Assembly (NCBI GenBank): GCA_937914965.1 | Contig: CALGIY010000288.1 | Coordinates: 1 to 10,919, forward strand | Source of the DNA: an uncultured Thermoanaerobacteraceae bacterium | GTDB lineage: Bacteria; Bacillota; DSM-12270; Thermacetogeniales; Thermacetogeniaceae | Length of the DNA stretch: 10,919 nucleotides | Reading direction: 5' to 3' | Part shown: piece after piece, positions 5,846-10,919 of the stretch | Position numbering within the stretch: the stretch's first letter is position 1 | Layout: the number at the start of each line of letters is the position of its first letter | The notes under the pieces: generated by a model | The model's database searches: none | What the model was told of the DNA's origin: nothing | The model's input: only the letters and a program-made list of their open reading frames with translations | Translations under genes and position numbers: made by a program

Positions 5846-6180
5846 ATGGCCAATGATATCTATGACCTGCGCACCCGGGTAACCAAGGCCCTGGCTAACC
5901 CCTTACGGCTGAAAATTATTGACCAACTTGACCAGGATCAGAAAAAGTGTGTCTGTGAGCTGGTAGATGCCCTGGGCTGCGACCAGCCTGTGGTGTCCAA
6001 GCACCTGGCTGTTCTTAAGAATGCTGGGCTAGTCACAATGTTTATTACAAGCTCCGCACACCCTGTATCAAGAAATTTCTTGACTGCATCGATCATGTGT
6101 TGAGGGAGGATCTGCAGGTAACCAAGGATGAAATGAGCGGTGTGCTGAACTGCCTTAAAGAGAATGGTAGTAAAGGATAG
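5846..6180 (+). pseudogene. ArsR-family repressor gene disrupted by a small deletion
   Basis: From ATG 5846 (AGGAGGTG upstream) the frame encodes a standard ArsR winged helix. It has an N-terminal helix, KKCVCELVDALG with the metalloid-sensing CVC motif (C35, C37), and the recognition helix CDQPVVSKHLAVLKNAGLV up to residue 63. The frame then turns into unrelated sequence and stops at 6103. The correct continuation, NVYYKLRTPCIKKFLDCIDH and onward, lies in another frame from about 6037 to TAG 6180. Only two bases separate the Val63 codon from that resumed frame, so the wing tip (normally about seven residues) is missing. This implies a deletion of about 16 or 19 bases that also shifts the frame. 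The product would lack the wing and the C-terminal helix, so repression is probably lost. Assembly error is the alternative. Confidence 0.85.
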
Positions 6181-6193
6181 ATACCCAAAATTA

Positions 6194-7114
6194 CTATTTT
6201 CCCCGTTCAATGATACGTGGGGAGGGGATGTAACAATCAGTTCCTAGATCGCGGCGGATAATATCGTTATCTGGGGTTTCAATGGTGACCCAGTTCTGGA
6301 CTACAACTCCACCCACACCTTGGTACACCTCTCTTTCTTCGCCTGCTTGGATGGATGAGGTGTACTGTATTTTTGTCTCGAAGTCGATACGGTTTAAGGT
6401 TTGGTGATGCCAGGTGACCTTTAGGGGCATCTGGCGGCCATAGAAGGCCATGTGAATGGTGTTTCCCTGTATCTCGGCCCAGATAAGGATAGGGCCGCTG
6501 GTATTGTTGCGAAACCGCAGGTCGAGCACACCATAATTTACTGTTGCATCCTGTCCAGGAGGAACATAGGGAACTGTCATGAAGTGGGGATGCCGCTCGA
6601 TGATTTCCAGATCGCTGAGTACTGCCAGATTGTATAGGAGAGATGCTATCTTGCAGACGCCCCCGCCGATTCCTGGTTCAACCCGATTGCCGGTAAATAC
6701 CCCACCATACATGAACCCTCGCCCCTCAGTATAGGGACCGAGGGTATTATTTTGAGAAAACACCTCACCTGACTGAACAACCGTTCCTGCCAGGTGATCT
6801 GCAGCAAGGCGGACATTGTGCATCTCATCCAGAAATGGATTGGAAATAGTCGCCTGGTAAGAAGCCATCAGCACAGGAGTGTCGTATTTTTCCTTTAGCA
6901 CTTCAACTCTGTATGTGTCCTTCCAAGGGTGTGGCCTTGTAGGATCTTTCGGGATCTGGTCCCCATTAGGAACTGTCATATCTTTGCCTGCACGGGACGA
7001 AAGTTCAGATTTGTTCATGTTATTATTTTCTATTCTATTTCCAACGAAGGGAAGGACCCCAGTGATCAGCAGGAGGATTAATATACAAACCTGTTGCTTT
7101 TTCTTTCGCATCAT
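6194..7114 (-). CDS. VanW-family protein, membrane-anchored
   Basis: A VanW-family protein of 306 aa from the start chosen. After a Lys-rich N-terminus, one hydrophobic segment (about residues 8-25) is a signal anchor, so the rest should lie outside the membrane. The VanW domain spans roughly residues 90-260. It contains LAGTVVQSGEVFSQNNTLGP, the GIGGGVCKIASLLYNLAV block (usually GGGvCQ.SstLyn), and DATVNYGVLDLRFRN. The family is common in spore-forming Firmicutes and in some vancomycin-resistance clusters; its biochemical role is not established. Three consecutive ATGs (7117, 7114, 7111) follow AAAGGAG; I take the middle one for spacing. No vanR/S/H/A genes are present, so resistance is not implied. 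It converges with the broken arsR, 13 bases away, with no terminator visible. Confidence 0.87.
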   Translation of the reverse strand: MMRKKKQQVCILILLLITGVLPFVGNRIENNNMNKSELSSRAGKDMTVPNGDQIPKDPTRPHPWKDTYRVEVLKEKYDTPVLMASYQATISNPFLDEMHNVRLAADHLAGTVVQSGEVFSQNNTLGPYTEGRGFMYGGVFTGNRVEPGIGGGVCKIASLLYNLAVLSDLEIIERHPHFMTVPYVPPGQDATVNYGVLDLRFRNNTSGPILIWAEIQGNTIHMAFYGRQMPLKVTWHHQTLNRIDFETKIQYTSSIQAGEEREVYQGVGGVVVQNWVTIETPDNDIIRRDLGTDCYIPSPRIIERGK

Positions 7115-7182
7115 CATCTGCTCCTTTAGAAAATACCTCAATTTACCTTCCGGGATGACCAACCCAGCATATCGAGGACAAG

Positions 7183-7359
7183 TCAGTAGCCCAGAGCAGA
7201 TTCAATGAGCATAGCGATTCCCAGAATGATCAGGATAGCGGTCCAGGTGCTGCTCAGTGGGAAAGGGGAGAGAGCTGCAGTTCCCAAGAAAACCAGGCCC
7301 ACCGAACCCCGCAGTATCCTGTCGAGGTTGCCAAGATTGCGTTTGAATGATATCTTCAC
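7183..7359 (-). CDS. DUF2892-type small membrane protein
   Basis: A 58-aa gene with GTG start (7357-7359) preceded on the - strand by GGGTGAT, which matches the 3' end of the anti-SD complement. The N-terminus contains FKRNLGNLDRILRGSVGLVF, typical of DUF2892 inner-membrane proteins (NxGxxDRxxR followed by a hydrophobic helix). A second helix, ILIILGIAMLIESALGY, ends the protein. Most relatives continue with C-P-L-Y; here the chain stops at GY, so it is slightly short but looks intact. Two membrane helices are predicted and the function is unknown. It lies 68 bases upstream of vanW-like in the same direction and may share its transcript. The 187 bases between it and the DUF3243 gene hold no other convincing gene beyond a terminator-like stem. 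Confidence 0.78.
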   Translation of the reverse strand: MKISFKRNLGNLDRILRGSVGLVFLGTAALSPFPLSSTWTAILIILGIAMLIESALGY

Positions 7360-7500
7360 GTTAAATCACCCATTAAATAGATTCCCTGAAGAAAAGAAAG
7401 TATGCATTCACCACAAAAAATAAGGGATTTGCTGATCAAATTAGCAGGCACATAGCTCATGGATGATCTGAAGCTGAACGGGGGAGGGTTAATGCGGGGT

Positions 7501-7532
7501 AAAATTATGGCCCCCGGGATGCTGTGGGGGCC
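7501..7532 (-). terminator. Terminator-like GC hairpin after the DUF3243 gene
   Basis: GGCCCCC (7509-7515) and GGGGGCC (7526-7532) form a perfect 7-bp GC stem with a 10-nt loop, 15 bases past the DUF3243 stop. On the - strand it is followed by ATAATTTTA, a weak U-tract, so termination efficiency is uncertain. Confidence 0.55.
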
Positions 7533-7546
7533 CATTAACAACTGAC

Positions 7547-7804
7547 TTAAGTATTTTGCTGATTGGACTCTACCATTTTTACCATCATTGTTGCTAAGCT
7601 TTGTCTTTCTTGGTCGCTGCCATTTTCCCACAGAGCTTTGATAACCTTGTTTTCTGGGGCATCGGGGACTACATTCGCGGCCAAATAATCCCCCAAAAGC
7701 TTGGCCGAGTTCTGGATCTGGTTCTGGGAGATCCCTGCTTTTTGGGCTGTTTTCAACGCTGTGGATAGGGTATCAACCCACTGATCAAAGGTTTTGATAT
7801 CCAT
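7547..7804 (-). CDS. DUF3243 family protein
   Basis: An 85-aa soluble, mostly helical protein matching DUF3243 (Bacillus YmfJ-like). Visible features are FDQWVDTLSTAL near the N-terminus, a central GDYLAANVVPDAPENKVIKALW segment, and a C-terminal LATMMVKMVE helix, in the family order. The family is restricted mainly to spore-forming Firmicutes and has no assigned function that I know of. The start is ATG 7804 with AAGGAGG and good spacing. It appears monocistronic: a GC hairpin follows, and the gene is divergent from the phosphate transporter 184 bases upstream. Confidence 0.88.
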   Translation of the reverse strand: MDIKTFDQWVDTLSTALKTAQKAGISQNQIQNSAKLLGDYLAANVVPDAPENKVIKALWENGSDQERQSLATMMVKMVESNQQNT

Positions 7805-7910
7805 CTTAATCCTCCTTGTATTTATGGTTGTGTTTCCAGTATTAGTTTTTCAGCTTTAATTATTCGATTGATAAGCTTTGAGCTGTTCCCATTTTAAAAC
7901 AGTAGTTAAT

Positions 7911-7939
7911 CTCTTTTTTTTAGCAGGTAAAGAAAAGAG
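7911..7939 (+). promoter_or_regulatory. AU-rich leader hairpin upstream of the Na+/Pi cotransporter gene
   Basis: CTCTTTTTTTT (7911-7921) pairs with AAAGAAAAGAG (7929-7939) as 11 bp with one G-T wobble around a 7-nt loop. It lies about 50 bases before the start codon. It lacks a 3' T-run and so is not a terminator on the + strand; a role in mRNA stability or regulation is only a guess. Confidence 0.35.
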
Positions 7940-7988
7940 TTTGTCGAACTAGAACAAGTGTTGTTTTATAAAGGGGTGGGCTTTCTTG

Positions 7989-9593
7989 ATGATGCTAATT
8001 TTTGGTATTTGCGGTGGTCTATCATTATTCCTATTCGGCATGAAGATCATGGGAGAAGGCCTGCAGAAGGTTGCCGGGGATAATATTCGGAAGATATTAG
8101 AGCGTGCAACCAGATATCCTGTTGTGGCAGTTATACTAGGTGCTACTACAACTGCCCTCATCCAGAGCAGCAGTGCTACAACAGTCTTGGTCATAGGTTT
8201 TGTTAACGCTGGGTTGATGACCCTCAAACAGGGGGTCAGCGTTATCATGGGAGCAAACATCGGTACCACCATTACCGCCCAGCTCATTGCTTTCAAATTG
8301 ACAGATTATGTTTTCTTGATTATTGCAATAGGATTTTGCTTCTATTTCTTCGGCAAAAGGCGTGTTTACCACTATATTGGCCAGTTCATATTGGGCATTG
8401 GCCTGCTTTTTTTGGGACTCGATGTCATGTCAAATGCTGTAGCACCGTTGAGAGACAGCCCTGCCTTTCTGCAGTTTATCGCCAGTTTCTCCCAGTATCC
8501 TCTGCTCGGTGTCCTGGTGGGAATACTCACTACCTGCATTGTCCAAAGTAGTGCGGCCACCATTGGTATGCTGATTGCTCTTGCCAGCCAGGATATTATT
8601 ACCTTTTCTGCCGCAGTGCCAGTTCTTTGCGGCGATAACATCGGCACTTGCATAACAGCCCTCTTGGCCAGCATTGGAACAAATCTGAATGCCAAGAGAG
8701 TAGCGATTGCACATGTTATGTTCAATGTCACGGGTACTATTATTATTATGACTCTGCTCCCCTGGTTTAAAGAATTTGTTTATCTGATTACTCCTGCTGG
8801 TGAGGTGGCAAGGCTCATTGCCAATGCCCACACCGCATTTAACCTCTTGAATACCTGTTTGTTTATACCTTTTGTGGGCGCCTATGCTAAATTTATCGAA
8901 TTTATCCTGCCTGGAACGGTCACAGTAGAGGAAAAGGGCCCAATTTACCTTGATGAAAGAATGTTCAGTTCCCCGGCCGTAGCTTTATCTCTGGCGACCA
9001 AGGAAATTATCAGAATGGCCTCTATAGCTGGTAGGAGCCTTGAATCATCCATCCAGGGATTCAATAAGAAAGATGAAAAACTCCTAAAGATAACCAAAAA
9101 AGATGAAGATGTTATTGATGAATTGGAAAAGGCAATTACCTTTTACCTGGCTAAGCTGTCACAGAAGGGTTTCTCACAAGAACTTTCCGGGAGGCACACA
9201 GGTCTTTTAAATGCAGTGAAAGATTTCGAAAGGGTTGGGGACCACTCAGAGAACATTGCGGAATTAGCTCAGATACGGATTGAGGAGAACCTTCCTTGCA
9301 GTGAATTCGCCATCAAGGAATTAGATGAGATGTACACCCTGGTTTACAGTTCTTTTAAGAACGCACTGGAAGCCCTGCAGGATGAAAATAAAGAAAAGGC
9401 ACGCTTGGTGGTGCAGACTGAACCGCTCATTGACCAGATGGAAAAGGATCTACGCTCAAGCCACCTGGAACGATTGAACAAGGGAGTCTGCTATCCGTAT
9501 TCAGGTGTGATTTTCCTTGACATCATCAGCAATTTAGAGCGTATCGGTGATCACTCTAACAACGTTGCTGAGGTAGTACTGGAACATTTTTGA
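7989..9593 (+). CDS. Na+/phosphate cotransporter (NptA/YjbB type) with PhoU-like domain
   Basis: A 534-aa inner-membrane protein of the Na/Pi-cotransporter II-related family. The first 310 residues form the transport domain with about eight to nine hydrophobic segments and the two diagnostic inverted repeats. The first has Q59-SSSATT followed by MGANIGTT; the second has Q186-SSAATIG followed by CGDNIGT. The C-terminal part (about 335-530) is soluble, helical and PhoU-like, with two FERVGDHSENIAEL / LERIGDHSNNVAEV repeats. The protein probably moves phosphate (import or export is not decided by sequence) using sodium. I start at ATG 7989; ATG 7992 and TTG 7986 are adjacent alternatives behind AAGGGGTG. 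It is transcribed alone, with no pst or pho genes nearby. Confidence 0.92.
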   Translation: MMLIFGICGGLSLFLFGMKIMGEGLQKVAGDNIRKILERATRYPVVAVILGATTTALIQSSSATTVLVIGFVNAGLMTLKQGVSVIMGANIGTTITAQLIAFKLTDYVFLIIAIGFCFYFFGKRRVYHYIGQFILGIGLLFLGLDVMSNAVAPLRDSPAFLQFIASFSQYPLLGVLVGILTTCIVQSSAATIGMLIALASQDIITFSAAVPVLCGDNIGTCITALLASIGTNLNAKRVAIAHVMFNVTGTIIIMTLLPWFKEFVYLITPAGEVARLIANAHTAFNLLNTCLFIPFVGAYAKFIEFILPGTVTVEEKGPIYLDERMFSSPAVALSLATKEIIRMASIAGRSLESSIQGFNKKDEKLLKITKKDEDVIDELEKAITFYLAKLSQKGFSQELSGRHTGLLNAVKDFERVGDHSENIAELAQIRIEENLPCSEFAIKELDEMYTLVYSSFKNALEALQDENKEKARLVVQTEPLIDQMEKDLRSSHLERLNKGVCYPYSGVIFLDIISNLERIGDHSNNVAEVVLEHF

Positions 9594-9656
9594 TAAATTA
9601 GGAATAATAATCGACAAATTTAGAGGTGCGGTTAGTAATAAATGACAAAAAACTGC

Positions 9657-9730
9657 ACATCCACAGCTTCATCCACACCGGATAAGGCTTTAAATGAAGG
9701 TTATAAACAGACTTATCCACATTGTCCACA
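9657..9730 (+). other. Cluster of DnaA-box-like sites in the 9594-9975 gap
   Basis: One perfect DnaA box TTATCCACA (9713-9721) abuts TTGTCCACA (9722-9730, one mismatch). TCATCCACA (9669-9677, one mismatch), TTATAAACA (9701-9709) and ACATCCACA (9657-9665), both with two mismatches, lie beside them. All five are in one orientation, and two pairs are spaced exactly 12 bases apart. The 382-base gap holds no convincing ORF. Besides this cluster it has AT-rich imperfect dyads (9762-9796 and 9816-9840), then a terminator and the csp promoter. No dnaA, dnaN or rpmH is in the window, so an origin is not claimed. Confidence 0.55.
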
Positions 9731-9847
9731 GGTTTTATGATTTTCGAGGATTTAGTAAAATGGGTTTTTCGACACCCCTAATCTTCGGTTAAACCCGCAC
9801 TTTCAATGCCAATGTCATATATGGTAATGTTTTACATATGTTACACA

Positions 9848-9873
9848 GATCCTTTCCAAAGGGTCTATTTTTT
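9848..9873 (+). terminator. Orphan rho-independent terminator upstream of csp
   Basis: GATCCTTT (9848-9855) pairs with AAAGGGTC (9858-9865) as up to 8 bp with one wobble (the innermost pairs open to form the loop), followed by TATTTTTT. It lies 255 bases after the phosphate transporter gene and directly before the csp promoter. It may end a long 3' UTR or an unannotated small RNA. Confidence 0.6.
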
Positions 9874-9874
9874 A

Positions 9875-9904
9875 TTGACAGAAGTTGTAGCCTTGTGGTA
9901 TTAT
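9875..9904 (+). promoter_or_regulatory. Sigma-A promoter of the cold-shock gene
   Basis: Perfect -35 TTGACA (9875-9880), 18-bp spacer, and TATTAT (9899-9904) preceded by TGG, an extended -10. Transcription should start near 9910, giving a 5' leader of about 65 nt before the ATG at 9976. Confidence 0.8.
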
Positions 9905-9908
9905 TTAA

Positions 9909-9934
9909 CCACTTCGTGGCATCGGAAATTTCCG
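9909..9934 (+). promoter_or_regulatory. Structured 5' leader of the cold-shock mRNA
   Basis: At the predicted transcript start there is a small hairpin CCAC-ttc-GTGG (9909-9919), then a perfect 12-bp palindrome CGGAAATTTCCG (9923-9934). Structured leaders of csp mRNAs are known to change fold with temperature in other bacteria; such a role here is inferred. The palindrome could equally be a protein site. Confidence 0.4.
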
Positions 9935-9975
9935 GGACAGGCACGAGGATAATATTTTAGGAGGAATGCAACGTA

Positions 9976-10173
9976 ATGCAGGGCAAGGTAAAATGGTTTA
10001 ACCAGGAAAAGGGATACGGCTTCATCGAATGCGATGAGGGTGGAGATGTTTTTGTTCATTATTCGGCAATTCAAGAAGAGGGTTTTAAAACCTTGGCAGA
10101 AGGACAGCGGGTGGAGTTTGATGTAGTTCAAGGTGCCCGTGGGCCCCAAGCATCCAACGTTTCTAAATTATAG
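9976..10173 (+). CDS. CspA-family cold-shock protein
   Basis: A 65-aa single cold-shock domain protein that binds single-stranded RNA and DNA and acts as an RNA chaperone. The RNP1 motif KGYGFIE (residues 12-18) and RNP2 VFVHY (25-29) are intact, with the usual MQGKVKWFN start and a QASNV end. The length is standard. ATG 9976 lies 11 bases after AGGAGG, slightly long spacing; the nearer ATG at 9966 is out of frame and too close to the SD. It is a monocistronic gene between its own extended -10 promoter with structured leader and a terminator. Confidence 0.95.
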   Translation: MQGKVKWFNQEKGYGFIECDEGGDVFVHYSAIQEEGFKTLAEGQRVEFDVVQGARGPQASNVSKL

Positions 10174-10211
10174 ATTTCCCAATCTTGGATTTATGCAATT
10201 TGCTATTAATA

Positions 10212-10235
10212 GGGTCCCGTAGAGGGGCCCTTTTC
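10212..10235 (+). terminator. Rho-independent terminator after csp
   Basis: GGGTCCC (10212-10218) pairs with GGGGCCC (10224-10230) as 7 bp with one T-G wobble, with a 5-nt loop followed by TTTTCTTATTT. It isolates csp from hpf. Confidence 0.88.
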
Positions 10236-10260
10236 TTATTTATTTAATTAATCTTGTTTT

Positions 10261-10287
10261 GCAGGATTATTCTCTTGTAAAGGGAAT
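10261..10287 (+). promoter_or_regulatory. Sigma-H-type promoter of hpf
   Basis: GCAGGATTA (10261-10269), an 11-bp spacer and AGGGAAT (10281-10287) fit every position of the Bacillus subtilis sigma-H consensus RnAGGAwWW-N11/12-RnnGAAT. The start would be near 10294, about 40 bases before the ATG. B. subtilis hpf (yvyD) is also known to use sigma-H along with sigma-B. No good sigma-A promoter was seen in the interval. Confidence 0.72.
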
Positions 10288-10333
10288 AATAATAATAAGC
10301 AAAGATTTCATTACTAATGGGGGTGGAGTGCAG

Positions 10334-10867
10334 ATGAAAATTAACATCCGGGCAAAAAACGCCACAGTTACGGAAGCACTAAGGAATTATGTTGAAAAGA
10401 GGTTGACAAAGTTAACCCGGTATTTTGATTCCATCCAAGAAGCGCATGTTACGGTTTCTACAGTTGGGGACAATTATTCTGTAGAGGTGACAATCCCCCT
10501 GAATGGCAATATGATTCTTCGTGCTGAAGATTTAAGCAGGGAAAGCTTTTATGAAGCAGTAGACCTGGTTTTAGAAAAGCTGGAAAGACAGGTGCGTAAG
10601 CATCGTACCAAGCTTTACCGGAAATTCCGCAACCAGGGGCTCAAGGCATTGATCTCAGAAATGGGCGAAACCGATAAAAAAGAAGAGCCAGTTGTTGTTA
10701 AAACCAAGCGCTTTCCCATGAAACCGATGTCGATTGATGAAGCAATCTTGCAGATGAATTTGCTGGGACACGATTTTTTTGTTTTCAGCAATGCCGACAC
10801 AGGGCAGGTTAATGTTCTTTACAAAAGAAAAGACGGAAACTACGGGCTGATCGAACCAGAGGTTTAA
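10334..10867 (+). CDS. hpf: Long-form ribosome hibernation promoting factor HPF
   Basis: A 177-aa long-form HPF. Residues 1 to about 100 are the ribosome-binding YfiA/HPF domain, which occupies the 30S decoding region. A charged linker (about 105-125) follows. The C-terminal dimerisation domain (about 126-177) contains KPMSIDEAILQMNLLGHDFFVF and VLYKRKDGNYGLIEPE and joins two 70S ribosomes into 100S dimers. The start is ATG 10334 behind GGTGGAG; the frame extends to TTG 10259, but that extension lies over the promoter and has no family similarity. In Firmicutes hpf usually precedes secA, which would begin beyond the right edge; the 52 bases after the stop show no gene. Expression on entry to stationary phase is expected from the sigma-H site. 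Confidence 0.94.
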   Translation: MKINIRAKNATVTEALRNYVEKRLTKLTRYFDSIQEAHVTVSTVGDNYSVEVTIPLNGNMILRAEDLSRESFYEAVDLVLEKLERQVRKHRTKLYRKFRNQGLKALISEMGETDKKEEPVVVKTKRFPMKPMSIDEAILQMNLLGHDFFVFSNADTGQVNVLYKRKDGNYGLIEPEV

Positions 10868-10919
10868 GTTGGCGGTAACTGGCATTTAGTATACTTATTG
10901 TCAGCAATACAGCAGGGAC

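Noticed and set aside
6031..6048. Programmed ribosomal frameshift in the arsR-like gene
   Set aside because: There is no slippery heptamer, and the wing residues are missing as well as the frame being changed, which points to a deletion.
6194..7114. Vancomycin-resistance cluster suggested by VanW
   Set aside because: VanW-family proteins are widespread without resistance; no vanHAX, vanR/S or D-Ala-D-Lac ligase gene is present.
7459..7545. 28-aa + strand frame
   Set aside because: Weak SD, overlaps the terminator-like GC stem of the opposite gene, and resembles no family.
8372..8831. Long - strand open frames inside the phosphate transporter
   Set aside because: Antisense shadows of a strongly supported membrane transporter, with no RBS or family match.
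9594..9870. Replication origin oriC at the DnaA-box cluster
   Set aside because: No dnaA, dnaN, rpmH, rnpA or jag neighbours and no clear DNA-unwinding element. A cluster of boxes alone does not establish an origin.

Overview
The window looks like chromosomal DNA from a low-to-moderate GC Firmicute of the class Clostridia, probably a Peptococcaceae/Desulfotomaculum-like anaerobe. This is inference from gene content and signals: strong AGGAGG-type ribosome binding sites, a long-form HPF preceded by a perfect sigma-H-type promoter, DUF134, VanW, DUF3243, a two-part zinc-ribbon protein, and a molybdopterin-binding protein with a Cys-rich tail. No rRNA, tRNA, CRISPR array, insertion sequence or phage gene was seen.

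Layout. 1-1260: a MoeA-like molybdopterin-binding protein preceded by a 16-bp tandem repeat, then a possible 31-aa ORF. 1247-1477 (-): a truncated FtsL-like C-terminus, probably a relic. 1547-2041: a promoter, a leader of about 110 nt in which an upstream segment can pair with the Shine-Dalgarno, a double zinc-ribbon protein, and a bidirectional terminator. 2099-2821 (-): a nitrilase-superfamily amidohydrolase with its own promoter. 3002-4167: a DUF134 HTH/zinc-ribbon regulator and a NifX/NifB-like protein with a His/Cys tail, forming a likely operon closed by a terminator. 4212-6180: an ArsP-type permease, a small CxxC thioredoxin-like protein and an ArsR-type repressor gene broken by a short internal deletion, behind a promoter with an ArsR-like dyad. 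6194-7804 (-): VanW, a 58-aa DUF2892 membrane protein and DUF3243. 7989-9593: a Na+/phosphate cotransporter with a PhoU-like tail. 9594-9975: a gap with a DnaA-box cluster, an orphan terminator, and the promoter and leader of a cold-shock gene. 9976-10867: CspA-family protein and long HPF, with secA expected just beyond the window.

Working together. The DUF134/NifX pair and the permease/thioredoxin/ArsR set are two metal- or metalloid-related modules lying side by side. The csp and hpf genes are stress/stationary-phase translation factors with separate promoters. The most distinctive signals are in control regions: the SD-sequestering (possibly pseudoknotted) leader at 1601-1689, the DnaA-box cluster at 9657-9730, the sigma-H promoter of hpf, and the disrupted arsR. 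No clearly new multigene system is evident; the rest is ordinary housekeeping and accessory content.
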